Shown: piece by piece, positions 1 to 5,017 of the stretch
Numbering within the stretch: the first letter of the stretch is position 1
Layout of the letters: the number at the start of each line of letters is the position of its first letter
From: Candidatus Faecivivens stercoravium
Lineage (GTDB): Bacteria; Bacillota; Clostridia; Oscillospirales; Ruminococcaceae
DNA length: 5,017 nt
Direction: 5' to 3'
Assembly (NCBI GenBank): GCA_018712425.1
Contig: DVHA01000154.1
Span: 1-5,017, forward strand
Notes under the pieces: generated by a model
Database searches by the model: none
What the model was told of the DNA's origin: nothing
Seen by the model: only the letters and a program-made list of their open reading frames with translations
Translations under genes and position numbers: made by a program

Positions 1-246
1 GAAATCACCTATTCCGGCGAAGGGAAGAGCTGTTCCTACCGGGTGTCGGCGGGCAGCGGGGACAATTCCGGCGACTACAACGCCTATCCCGAAGAATCCC
101 GGCTGGAGCTGGGCGGCATCCCGGTCACGGCGAAAGGGGACGGGGAGCTGTATTACCTCATCCTTTGGGAAAAGGACGGCTACAGTTTTTCCCTCCGGTT
201 CCCGGAAGGGGTTACCGGTGGGGAATTGGAAGCGGTATTTTCATAA
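1..246 (+). CDS. C-terminal fragment of a DUF4367-like (anti-sigma-associated) hypothetical protein
   Basis: This is the 3' end of a gene that enters from the left edge; frame 1 is open from base 1 and ends at TAA (244-246), leaving 81 residues. The visible part has a G-S-G-D-x-S-G-D-Y-N motif, then a short strand-rich stretch (GIPVTAKGDG) and a W-x-x-x-G-Y-S-F-S-L segment, ending in a G-G-E-L-E-A-V-F-S tail. From memory this pattern resembles the C-terminal domain of DUF4367-type proteins, which in Clostridia are often membrane-anchored and encoded beside ECF sigma factor genes. That assignment is family inference from a fragment. No membrane segment, signal or catalytic residue can be seen here, and the true start lies outside the window. 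A GTG at 43 is open in this frame but has no reason to be the start, since the frame continues upstream. The end converges on the minus-strand operon, and the stop codon overlaps the T-tract of that operon's terminator. Confidence 0.6.
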   Translation, partial: EITYSGEGKSCSYRVSAGSGDNSGDYNAYPEESRLELGGIPVTAKGDGELYYLILWEKDGYSFSLRFPEGVTGGELEAVFS

Positions 247-278
247 AAAAGGACGTCTGCCGTAAAAAGCAGACATCC
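245..278 (-). terminator. Intrinsic terminator, minus strand
   Basis: Read on the minus strand, GGATGTCTGC (269-278) pairs with GCAGACGTCC (251-260) around an 8-nt loop, giving a 10-bp stem with one T-G wobble, directly followed by six Ts (plus-strand A's at 245-250). This is a classic Rho-independent terminator for transcripts coming from the MmcQ/YjbR-like gene. On the plus strand the stem contains a C-A mismatch and lacks a following T-run, so it is not a good terminator for the upstream plus-strand gene. The T-tract overlaps that gene's TAA. It lies about 235 nt beyond the stop of the gene it would serve, so a long 3' UTR is implied. Confidence 0.75.
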
Positions 279-413
279 CAGTTTGTCGAAAAAGTCTTTT
301 TTGAGCATTTTTTGGGTGCTGCGCACGCTTCGTTATCAGTGGCAAAGCTGTGGTCAACTTCGGAAGTACGGCAGATGAGCGCCTGGGAAAGGGCTCTGCC
401 CTCTCCACTCCCG

Positions 414-433
414 CGATTTTTTGAAAAAAATCG
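414..433. repeat. AT-rich inverted repeat (hairpin)
   Basis: CGATTTTTT (414-422) is exactly complementary to AAAAAATCG (425-433) with only GA between, giving a 9-bp stem. Neither strand has a T-run after the stem, so it does not look like an intrinsic terminator by itself. It may be a piece of the larger intergenic element or a protein-binding palindrome; its role is unknown. Confidence 0.6.
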
Positions 434-482
434 AGTAAAACTTTTGATTCTTCCCACGTCTCTCTGTAACTCAAGCGCCAGC

Positions 483-510
483 GCCGGATTTTGCGTTTTG
501 GCAAACCGGC
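483..510. repeat. Bulged hairpin just past the MmcQ/YjbR-like stop codon
   Basis: GCCGG (483-487) pairs with CCGGC (506-510) and TTTGC (490-494) with GCAAA (501-505), around a 6-nt loop and a 2-nt bulge: ten base pairs in all. It starts 2 nt after the minus-strand stop codon (513-515). No T-run follows on the minus strand, so it is not a normal intrinsic terminator. It could protect the mRNA 3' end or pause RNA polymerase; this is inference. Confidence 0.4.
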
Positions 511-512
511 AA

Positions 513-1301
513 TCAAAGATTTTCCTCCCCCGAAAGCCGCTTCATCTCCTGCAGCAGGCTGTTCGGGATCCCCCGCGGCCCGCGGACGGTGTTGACCCCG
601 TAGGTTTTCAGGGTTTCAAAGGTCAGTTCCCCTTCCCGGAAGGTGTGGAGCAGCTGGATTTTCATCGCCTTCTGCATCCGGACGTTGTCGTCGGAATAGC
701 GGTAAGGGATGTCCACCTCCACCGCCCGGCATTTATACCGCACCGCCGAAATGGGCGCCGCGACATAAAGGTAGACGGTGTCCCCCGGGCGGATATGGCT
801 GGACTGTTTCCAGAGGATGGTATCGCTCTCCCGGAAGGCCGCCTCGACGTCGTAATAGCGGGGGTTGGCCGGGACCAGCCAGTCCCGGGGGCCAATGGAC
901 GGCTTTTCCCGGGATTTGCGGGCGCGGGCGGCAGTTAAAGAAAAGCTGACGTCCAGAAGGAAACAGATCTGCTGAAGATCGGCCGTCCCGTCCAGCAGGA
1001 CGCTCACCCAGCTGGCCTTCTGCATATGGTAAGCTGGCAAAATCCCCGGCTCCAACAGCAGCGAGCCCATCATCACCGGGTCGGCCTTAAGATTCAATAT
1101 CTCGGCCTTCCCGTCCCCCGGCAGCCCCAGCTTTTCCCGGGGGACGGTCAAAAAGACCGCGTACCACTTTTTATTCTCCGGGTGGCGGAGGACGGCGGAA
1201 CCGGGCATCCCCGAAAAGGGGGTATCCGGCCGGTGGCCGTACTGTTCATAGGCGTAGGCAAAGACCGCTTCCCGCAGGGAACCGGTTTGCGGATGGTTCA
1301 T
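513..1301 (-). CDS. MmcQ/YjbR-family domain fused to EVE-like (PUA-fold) domain protein
   Basis: This 262-residue protein has two parts. Residues about 8-125 match the MmcQ/YjbR pattern: KKWYAVFLTVPREKLGL (44-60), an I-L-N-L-K strand (68-72), the G-I-L-P-A-Y-H-M segment (86-93), then SWVSVLLDGT (97-106). Residues about 141-245 start WLVPANPRYYDV and continue with GDTVYLYVAAP (173-183) and RYKCRAVEV, which fits an EVE/PUA-like fold; members of that superfamily bind modified bases or RNA. A basic linker (126-139) joins the two. YjbR is described as a CyaY-like fold and is often annotated as DNA-binding, but the biochemical role of this family is not established. I recall the same fusion in other Clostridia, so the architecture is probably a conserved family and not unique. 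The ATG is supported by GGGAGG (1309-1314) 7 nt upstream. It is the second gene after the AraC-type regulator, 20 bp apart, and probably cotranscribed. Confidence 0.82.
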   Translation of the reverse strand: MNHPQTGSLREAVFAYAYEQYGHRPDTPFSGMPGSAVLRHPENKKWYAVFLTVPREKLGLPGDGKAEILNLKADPVMMGSLLLEPGILPAYHMQKASWVSVLLDGTADLQQICFLLDVSFSLTAARARKSREKPSIGPRDWLVPANPRYYDVEAAFRESDTILWKQSSHIRPGDTVYLYVAAPISAVRYKCRAVEVDIPYRYSDDNVRMQKAMKIQLLHTFREGELTFETLKTYGVNTVRGPRGIPNSLLQEMKRLSGEENL

Positions 1302-1321
1302 CTCGATTCCTCCCTCAATCG

Positions 1322-2170
1322 CTAACCGGATTTCTCTTTCCGGTACTGAAGCGGCGTCATCCGGTACTGCTCCTTAAATACCCGGTAAAAGGTCTTTTCG
1401 CTGACAAACCCGCTCTCCTCGGCAATCCGGGCAACCGGCAGGGCGGTCGAGCGGAGCAGCCACTCGGCCCGTTTCAGCCGCAGGTTTAAAAGGTAGCGGT
1501 GGAAGGTCGCGCCGGTCTTTGCCTTGAAGAGTGCCGACAGGTAGGAAGGGGTAAACCCCAGCGCCGCCGCGCAGCTCCCGAGGCTCACCTCCCCGGTGTA
1601 GTGTTCCGAAAGGTACTGCAGCACCGCCCGGAGGGTGTCGTCCTGGCCGGGGTGGCCGCCCCGCTCCTGCCGGGGCGGGAGGCGGGTCAGGGCCGCCGCC
1701 AGCAGCAGGGTGAACCCCGCCGCCTCCGCCTGCCAGCCGGGTCCCCGGCCAAAGAAGGCCCTTTCCAGCCGGAAAAGGAGGCCAGCGGCCGTCTCTCTTG
1801 TTTCATTGTCCCACTGCCCGCTGTGGAGGGGGATGGCGGGCAGTTTCTGCCGGACATCCGCATACGGCTCGCCGCCCAGGAAAAACCCCAGCTCAAACAT
1901 CAGCACCAGCCGGGTGTCCCCTGCCCCCGACGGGAACAGGCAGTGGCTCTCCCCCGGCGGGATCAGCAGAACGTCCCCCTCCGCCAGCCGGTAGGGCCGG
2001 TCGGCGACGGCGGCGGTCGTCTCCCCCGAAAGGCCCAGCAAAACTTCCGCCGCGTCGTGCCAGTGGTAGATAAACGCCTGGGCCCCGGTGGCCCGGGCCA
2101 TCTTAAGGGGAAAATCCCCCTTCCCCGGCGGTTCATAAAGGCTGCCGGAGGGGGAAAAACGGCGGTCCAT
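1322..2170 (-). CDS. AraC-family transcriptional regulator with N-terminal cupin domain
   Basis: A 282-residue cytoplasmic DNA-binding regulator of normal AraC-family length. Residues about 20-85 form the cupin sensor domain: Y-H-W-H-D-A-A-E (35-42) with His36/His38/Glu42, then RLAEGDVLLIPPGESH (61-76). The C-terminal part carries two helix-turn-helix units: VSLGSCAAALGFTPSYLSAL (195-214) and the second at about 244-278, ending FYRVFKEQYRMTPLQYRK, the typical AraC/XylS signature region. The reading frame stays open upstream to 2311, but the start at 2170 is chosen because AAGGAGGTGA (2178-2187) sits 7 nt before it, whereas the upstream extension would run through the promoter. The ligand is unknown; cupin AraC proteins often sense sugars or other small molecules. 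It is transcribed away from the MarR/ABC operon from a promoter at 2234-2263 and lies upstream of the MmcQ/YjbR-like gene. Confidence 0.92.
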   Translation of the reverse strand: MDRRFSPSGSLYEPPGKGDFPLKMARATGAQAFIYHWHDAAEVLLGLSGETTAAVADRPYRLAEGDVLLIPPGESHCLFPSGAGDTRLVLMFELGFFLGGEPYADVRQKLPAIPLHSGQWDNETRETAAGLLFRLERAFFGRGPGWQAEAAGFTLLLAAALTRLPPRQERGGHPGQDDTLRAVLQYLSEHYTGEVSLGSCAAALGFTPSYLSALFKAKTGATFHRYLLNLRLKRAEWLLRSTALPVARIAEESGFVSEKTFYRVFKEQYRMTPLQYRKEKSG

Positions 2171-2177
2171 GCTGCGG

Positions 2178-2187
2178 TCACCTCCTT
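2178..2187 (-). promoter_or_regulatory. Ribosome binding site of the AraC-type gene (decides its start)
   Basis: Minus-strand AAGGAGGTGA is a full match to the 16S anti-Shine-Dalgarno complement, 7 nt before ATG at 2168-2170. It sets the start 47 codons inside the longest open frame. Confidence 0.93.
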
Positions 2188-2233
2188 CCACGGTAAACGG
2201 CCATGCGCAATCCCGGACGATGTTCTTTTTTCC

Positions 2234-2263
2234 ATTGTATCGCGGTGGAAAACGGTTTGTCAA
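2234..2263 (-). promoter_or_regulatory. Sigma-A-type promoter for the AraC - MmcQ/YjbR operon
   Basis: On the minus strand, TTGACA (2258-2263) is followed after 18 bp by TACAAT (2234-2239), one mismatch from the consensus -10. Transcription would start near 2227, giving a leader of roughly 57 nt before the AraC-type start codon. Its -35 box is only 7 bp from the -35 box of the divergent plus-strand promoter, so the two promoters share the same stretch of DNA. Confidence 0.82.
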
Positions 2264-2267
2264 GAGC

Positions 2268-2280
2268 CGGTTGACAACCG
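2268..2280. promoter_or_regulatory. Perfect 13-bp palindrome over the plus-strand -35 box
   Basis: CGGTTG-A-CAACCG is an exact inverted repeat centred on 2274 that covers the whole TTGACA hexamer of the rightward promoter. Its GTTG/CAAC core recurs in the two boxes downstream, so it could be an additional regulator contact. It may also be partly a by-product of the -35 consensus. No binding evidence is available. Confidence 0.4.
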
Positions 2281-2299
2281 CGGGGAGCGGTGCTATAAT
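2271..2299 (+). promoter_or_regulatory. Consensus sigma-A promoter for the MarR-ABC operon
   Basis: TTGACA (2271-2276), a 17-bp spacer and TATAAT (2294-2299) match the housekeeping consensus at all twelve positions. The expected start of transcription is near 2306, leaving a leader of about 44 nt. A promoter this strong would need tight repression, which fits the MarR gene as first gene and the palindromic boxes directly downstream. Confidence 0.93.
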
Positions 2300-2300
2300 G

Positions 2301-2329
2301 GTTGCAGCCACAACAGTTGCATCTGCAAC
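2301..2329. promoter_or_regulatory. Probable MarR operator: 29-bp nested palindrome
   Basis: Two 14-bp inverted repeats of the form GTTG-N6-CAAC lie side by side: GTTGCAGCCACAAC (2301-2314) and GTTGCATCTGCAAC (2316-2329, with 6-bp perfect arms). Together they form one larger palindrome centred on 2315, with matching 7-bp outer arms GTTGCAG/CTGCAAC and an inner CAAC-A-GTTG. It covers the expected transcription start and ends 5 nt before the AAGGAG ribosome binding site. MarR-family dimers bind palindromes of about this size and usually control their own gene, so two dimers could sit here and block RNA polymerase. As RNA, the outer arms could instead form a leader hairpin. Binding is inferred. 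Confidence 0.65.
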
Positions 2330-2349
2330 GAAAAGGAGCTGAATCCGCT

Positions 2350-2826
2350 ATGGACAACGAAGAAAAACTGATGCGCTATATTGCCCGCATCACCCGGTGC
2401 AGCAACTTCTACCGGGCCAAAATGCTCTCGGACGTCGGGCTTTCGGGGGTGCAGTGCCCCTACCTCACCCGCATCGCCCGCCAGCCGGGAATTTCCCAGG
2501 ATGAACTGGCCAGGCAGCTGTACAAGGACAAGAGCGTCGTCGCGAGGCACCTCGCCAACCTCCAGCAGCTGGGCTTTATCCGCCGGGAGCCCTCCCCCAC
2601 CGACCGCCGGGTCCAGCAGATCTACCCCACTGAGAAAACCGACGCCATCCTCCCGCGGATTATCAAGGTATTTGCCGACTGGGAAGCGGGGATGACCGAA
2701 GGGTTTACGCCGGAAGAGCGGAAAGCCGCCCATTCCCTCCTCTTACGGATGTACGAAAACGCCGAACGGGTCTCGGACAGCCTGCGGGAAACGGATGAAA
2801 CCGGGAAAGGGGGGAGCGCCCGGTGA
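2350..2826 (+). CDS. MarR-family transcriptional regulator
   Basis: A 158-residue protein, the usual MarR length. The N-terminal helix region (about 1-45) should form the dimer interface. The winged helix-turn-helix spans about 48-97: ISQDELARQLYKDKSVVARHL, then LQQLGFIRREPSPTDRR with the wing Asp85-Arg86-Arg87, then the IYPTEKT strand. The C-terminal helices (about 98-145) complete the dimer. MarR proteins are typically repressors released by small phenolic, antibiotic or oxidant signals; the ligand here is unknown. The ATG follows AAGGAG (2333-2338) at 11 nt, slightly long spacing. The frame is also open from a TTG at 2302, but that lies inside the putative operator and at the transcription start, so it is rejected. 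Its TGA overlaps the GTG of the transporter by 4 bp, so the operon is tightly coupled. It probably represses itself and the exporter genes through the palindrome at 2301-2329. Confidence 0.93.
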   Translation: MDNEEKLMRYIARITRCSNFYRAKMLSDVGLSGVQCPYLTRIARQPGISQDELARQLYKDKSVVARHLANLQQLGFIRREPSPTDRRVQQIYPTEKTDAILPRIIKVFADWEAGMTEGFTPEERKAAHSLLLRMYENAERVSDSLRETDETGKGGSAR

Positions 2827-4592
2827 AAAAGCTGTGGGAATATATCAAACCCTACCTGCCGCGGATGAGCGGCGGGTTCGCGATCAAGTTTACCGGCGCG
2901 ATCATGGACCTTTTAATCCCCTGGATGCTTTCGACCATCATCGACGAGGTCATCCCCACCGGGGACATGGGCCGGGTGCTCATCTGGGGCGGGCTGATGA
3001 TCCTGGCGGCCGGGGCGGTCTACGCCTTCAACGTCATCCCCAACCGGATGGCCGCCCACGTCGCCCGGGACATCACCGAAGAGGTCCGCCGGGACCTCTA
3101 CAGCAAGACCTCCTCCCTCTCCTGCGCCCAGGTCGACCGGCTGACCATCCCGTCGCTCATCTCCCGGATCACCTCCGATACCTACAACATCCACCGGATG
3201 CTGAACATGATCCAGCGGCTGGGGGTGCGGGCGCCAATCCTGCTGGTCGGGGGCTTAATCGTCACAATGGCGATGGAACCGCGATTGGGGGCGGTGCTGT
3301 TGCTCCTGATGCCGCTGATGGGGCTCACCATCTACTTCATCAGCAAAAAGGGCATCCCGATGTACACCGAGACCCAGCGCCGGGTCGACCGGCTTGTGCA
3401 GACCGTCCGGGAAAACGTCGTCGGCATCCGGGTCATCAAGGCCCTCTCCAAAGAGGGGTACGAACGGGAACGGTTCAACCGGACAAACGGCGAACTGGCC
3501 CAGCAGGAGGCGAAAGCCGGCATCACGATGGCGGCGACCAACCCGCTGATGAACCTCTTCCTCAACTTCGGGCTGGTGGCGGTCATCCTGCTGGGGGCGT
3601 TTCTGGTTGACGCCGGCGTCACCAAAATCGGCCGGATCATCGCCTTCCAGAGCTACTTTACGATCATCCTCACCGCCGTCATCTCCCTCTCGCGGATGTT
3701 CGTCATCCTCTCCAAGGGGGCGGCGTCGGCCGGGCGGATTGCCGAGGTCTTAAACCTGCCGGAAGAGCTCCAGCCGGAGCTGGAAAGCGGCGGAGAACGG
3801 GACCCGAAGGCCTCCCCCGACGAGTTCATCGCCTTTGACCATGTGACCTTCTCCTACCTCGGCCAGACGCCGAATATCCAGGACCTCAGCTTCACCCTGA
3901 AAAAGGGCGAGACCCTCGGGATCATCGGTTCGACCGGCAGCGGCAAGTCGACGGTCGTCAACCTCCTGATGCGGCTCTACGACGTGACCGGCGGGCAGGT
4001 ACGGATTGGCGGCGTCGACGTCAAAAAGATACCGCCGGAGAAGCTCCACAGGATGTTCGGCGTCGTCTTCCAGTCGGACGTCCTCTTCGCCGACACCATC
4101 CGGGAGAATATCGCCTTCGGCCGGACGATGGACGAGGCGGACATCGAAGCGGCGGCCGCCGAGGCCCAGGCCAAAGAGTTTATCCTCGAACGGGACGGGA
4201 GCTATGAATCGATGCTGACCATCCGCGGCTCCAACCTCTCGGGCGGCCAGCGGCAGCGGCTTTTAATCGCCCGGGCGCTCGCCGGGCAGCCGCCGGTCCT
4301 CATCCTCGACGACTCCTCCTCCGCCCTCGACTACAAGACCGACGCCTCCCTCCGGACGGCTATCCGGGAAAACCTCTCGGGCACCACCTCGGTCATCGTC
4401 GCCCAGCGGGTCAGCTCGGTGATGCAGGCCGACCACATCCTCGTCCTCGAGGCGGGGAAGGAAGCGGGCTACGGCACCCACGAAGAGCTGATGGAAAGCT
4501 GCCCCGTCTACCAGGAGATCGCCGGCAGCCAGCTGGGCGACGGCATCCAGCACCACGGCAGAACCAACCGGAAAAAGGAGGCGGCGGTATGA
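2823..4592 (+). CDS. ABC exporter half-transporter (permease-ATPase fusion), subunit with degenerate ATPase site
   Basis: A 589-residue half-transporter of the multidrug/lipid exporter type (MsbA/LmrA/BmrCD-like). The membrane domain (about 1-310) has hydrophobic segments near 20-45, 52-72, 138-155, 157-175, 243-265 and 273-296. The nucleotide-binding domain shows the A-loop Tyr345, Walker A GSTGSGKST (369-377, Lys375), Q-loop Gln417, signature LSGGQ (472-476), Walker B VLILDD (492-497) and D-loop SALD (500-503). Two catalytic residues are altered: Asp497 stands where the catalytic Glu is expected, and Gln528 (VAQRVSS) replaces the switch His. Such changes mark one half of heterodimeric exporters such as LmrC or TM287. 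The start is GTG within GTGA, overlapping the MarR stop, with GGGGAG (2811-2816) 6 nt upstream. The substrate cannot be predicted; drugs, peptides or lipids are possible. It should pair with the next gene's product in the cytoplasmic membrane. Confidence 0.95.
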   Translation: MKKLWEYIKPYLPRMSGGFAIKFTGAIMDLLIPWMLSTIIDEVIPTGDMGRVLIWGGLMILAAGAVYAFNVIPNRMAAHVARDITEEVRRDLYSKTSSLSCAQVDRLTIPSLISRITSDTYNIHRMLNMIQRLGVRAPILLVGGLIVTMAMEPRLGAVLLLLMPLMGLTIYFISKKGIPMYTETQRRVDRLVQTVRENVVGIRVIKALSKEGYERERFNRTNGELAQQEAKAGITMAATNPLMNLFLNFGLVAVILLGAFLVDAGVTKIGRIIAFQSYFTIILTAVISLSRMFVILSKGAASAGRIAEVLNLPEELQPELESGGERDPKASPDEFIAFDHVTFSYLGQTPNIQDLSFTLKKGETLGIIGSTGSGKSTVVNLLMRLYDVTGGQVRIGGVDVKKIPPEKLHRMFGVVFQSDVLFADTIRENIAFGRTMDEADIEAAAAEAQAKEFILERDGSYESMLTIRGSNLSGGQRQRLLIARALAGQPPVLILDDSSSALDYKTDASLRTAIRENLSGTTSVIVAQRVSSVMQADHILVLEAGKEAGYGTHEELMESCPVYQEIAGSQLGDGIQHHGRTNRKKEAAV

Positions 4593-5017
4593 ACCGGAAC
4601 GGGATGACGGCCGGCCGGGCCAGCCTGCAAAAGGGCGTGCTCGACAAGCCGAAGATGAAAACCAGCCTCATTTTAAAGCGGCTGTGGAAATACCTCTATA
4701 AGTTTAAATGGATGCTCCTGCTGGCGGCGGTGCTGTCGCTGGGCGGGAACCTCCTGGCCCTCGCCGGCCCGGAACTCTCCGGCCGGGCGGTCGACGCCAT
4801 CCACGACATCCACGACGTCGACTTCGAGACGGTGTTTGCCTGCTGCGGGCTGATGCTCCTCTGCTATGCCTTCTCGTCGGCCTTTGAGTGGCTGTTATCG
4901 GTGGTGCTGACCAAACTCTCCCAGCGGGTCGTCTTCCAGATGCGGAAGGACGTCTTCGAGCGGCTGACCACCCTCCCGGTCAGCTTTTTCGACACCCACC
5001 AGCCGGGGGATATCTTA
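4589..5017 (+). CDS. ABC exporter half-transporter, second subunit (N-terminal part only)
   Basis: The first 143 residues of the partner half-transporter; the frame is open to the right edge. A basic cytoplasmic N-terminus (1-40) is followed by a membrane segment (about 41-60, WMLLLAAVLSLGGNLLALAG) leading into P-E-L-S-G-R-A-V-D-A-I, then a second segment (about 82-106), then QMRKDVFERLTTLPVSFFDT (117-136) and H-Q-P-G-D-I-L. This is the usual start of a type IV (exporter-fold) ABC membrane domain; the LPVSFFDT-GDI coupling region is well conserved in the family. ATG overlaps the preceding TGA as ATGA, with AAGGAGG (4575-4581) 7 nt upstream, which favours it over the in-frame ATG at codon 6. 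The ATPase domain is outside the window. It probably carries the canonical catalytic Glu and His, because the first subunit lacks both. Confidence 0.92.
   Translation, partial: MNRNGMTAGRASLQKGVLDKPKMKTSLILKRLWKYLYKFKWMLLLAAVLSLGGNLLALAGPELSGRAVDAIHDIHDVDFETVFACCGLMLLCYAFSSAFEWLLSVVLTKLSQRVVFQMRKDVFERLTTLPVSFFDTHQPGDIL

Larger units (their letters stand above)
279..512. repeat. Structured AT-richer intergenic spacer, possible dispersed repeat
   Basis: No convincing gene is present between the converging genes. The stretch is visibly richer in A and T than its neighbours. It contains a short GC hairpin AGGGC-TCT-GCCCT (390-402), a near-perfect 20-nt AT-rich palindrome (414-433) and a bulged hairpin (483-510). 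The order 'GAGGGCAGAGCCC ... GATTTTTTTCAAAAAATCG ... AAAAGTTTT' on the minus strand resembles an intergenic element I recall recurring in Oscillospiraceae and related Clostridia genomes, but I cannot verify this here. Short minus-strand open frames across it translate to low-complexity strings and have no ribosome binding site, so I do not call them genes. Exact element borders cannot be set from a single copy. Confidence 0.4.

Noticed and set aside
414..433. AT-rich palindrome as an intrinsic terminator
   Set aside because: No T-run follows the stem on either strand and the stem is almost all A-T pairs.
212..516. Two minus-strand open frames across the spacer (212-457 and 241-516)
   Set aside because: They lack a ribosome binding site, run through the hairpins and terminator, and give strings typical of translated intergenic repeats.
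165..938. Long plus-strand open frame (257 codons)
   Set aside because: It overlaps the end of the first gene, the AT-rich spacer and most of the MmcQ-EVE gene in antisense. The product is proline/arginine-rich with no domain pattern, as expected for an antisense shadow in GC-rich DNA.
2171..2311. Upstream extension of the AraC-type protein to a start at 2311
   Set aside because: It would run through the leftward promoter and its expected transcription start. The perfect Shine-Dalgarno sequence at 2178-2187 points to the ATG at 2168-2170.
2302..2349. TTG start at 2302 for the MarR protein
   Set aside because: It lies at or before the expected transcription start, inside the palindrome, with no ribosome binding site; ATG at 2350 follows AAGGAG.
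1499..2371. Long plus-strand open frame opposite the AraC-type gene
   Set aside because: It is antisense to a well-supported gene and to both promoters, has no ribosome binding site, and shows biased composition without motifs.
2795..3610. 271-codon plus-strand frame overlapping the first ABC gene
   Set aside because: It is a frame-shifted reading of the transporter membrane domain, rich in Gly, Arg, Pro and His, with no membrane segments; the transporter frame is clearly the real one.
1..5017. CRISPR array, tRNA, rRNA, insertion sequence or defence system
   Set aside because: No spaced direct repeats, cloverleaf sequence, transposase motif or known defence-gene motif could be seen on either strand. 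The EVE-like domain alone is not enough to propose a defence role.

Overview
The window looks like chromosomal DNA from a GC-rich member of the Clostridia, most likely Oscillospiraceae-like. This rests on strong AAGGAGG-type ribosome binding sites, textbook TTGACA/TATAAT promoters, a MarR plus paired ABC exporter operon of a type common in Firmicutes, and an intergenic repeat style I associate with that group. The assignment is an inference; no rRNA or other phylogenetic marker is present.

Layout: (1) positions 1-246 hold the C-terminal end of a plus-strand gene that resembles the DUF4367/anti-sigma-associated secreted domain. (2) Positions 247-512 are a visibly AT-richer spacer between converging genes. 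It holds several hairpins, and a minus-strand intrinsic terminator whose T-tract overlaps the stop codon of the first gene. (3) Positions 513-2170 are a two-gene minus-strand operon: an AraC-family regulator with a cupin sensor domain, followed 20 bp later by an MmcQ/YjbR-EVE-like fusion protein. (4) Positions 2171-2349 are a compact divergent control region. It has two near-consensus sigma-A promoters with back-to-back -35 boxes only 7 bp apart, and a 29-bp palindrome downstream of the plus-strand promoter that is probably the MarR operator. (5) Positions 2350-5017 are a plus-strand operon of a MarR-family repressor and two ABC exporter half-transporters. Each junction is a 4-bp start/stop overlap (GTGA, ATGA), and the second transporter gene runs off the window.

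How the genes work together: the MarR protein probably represses its own operon by binding the palindrome just downstream of the promoter, and releases it when a small molecule binds. The two ABC proteins should then form a heterodimeric exporter. The first subunit carries an altered ATPase site (Asp for the catalytic Glu, Gln for the switch His), which fits the asymmetric heterodimer class. The divergent AraC gene could share control through the overlapping promoter region, but nothing shows that its target is the exporter.

I did not find evidence of a radically new system. The best items for a second look are the nested palindromic operator with its crowded divergent promoters, the predicted asymmetric ATPase, the AraC/MmcQ-EVE pairing, and the structured spacer at 247-512.
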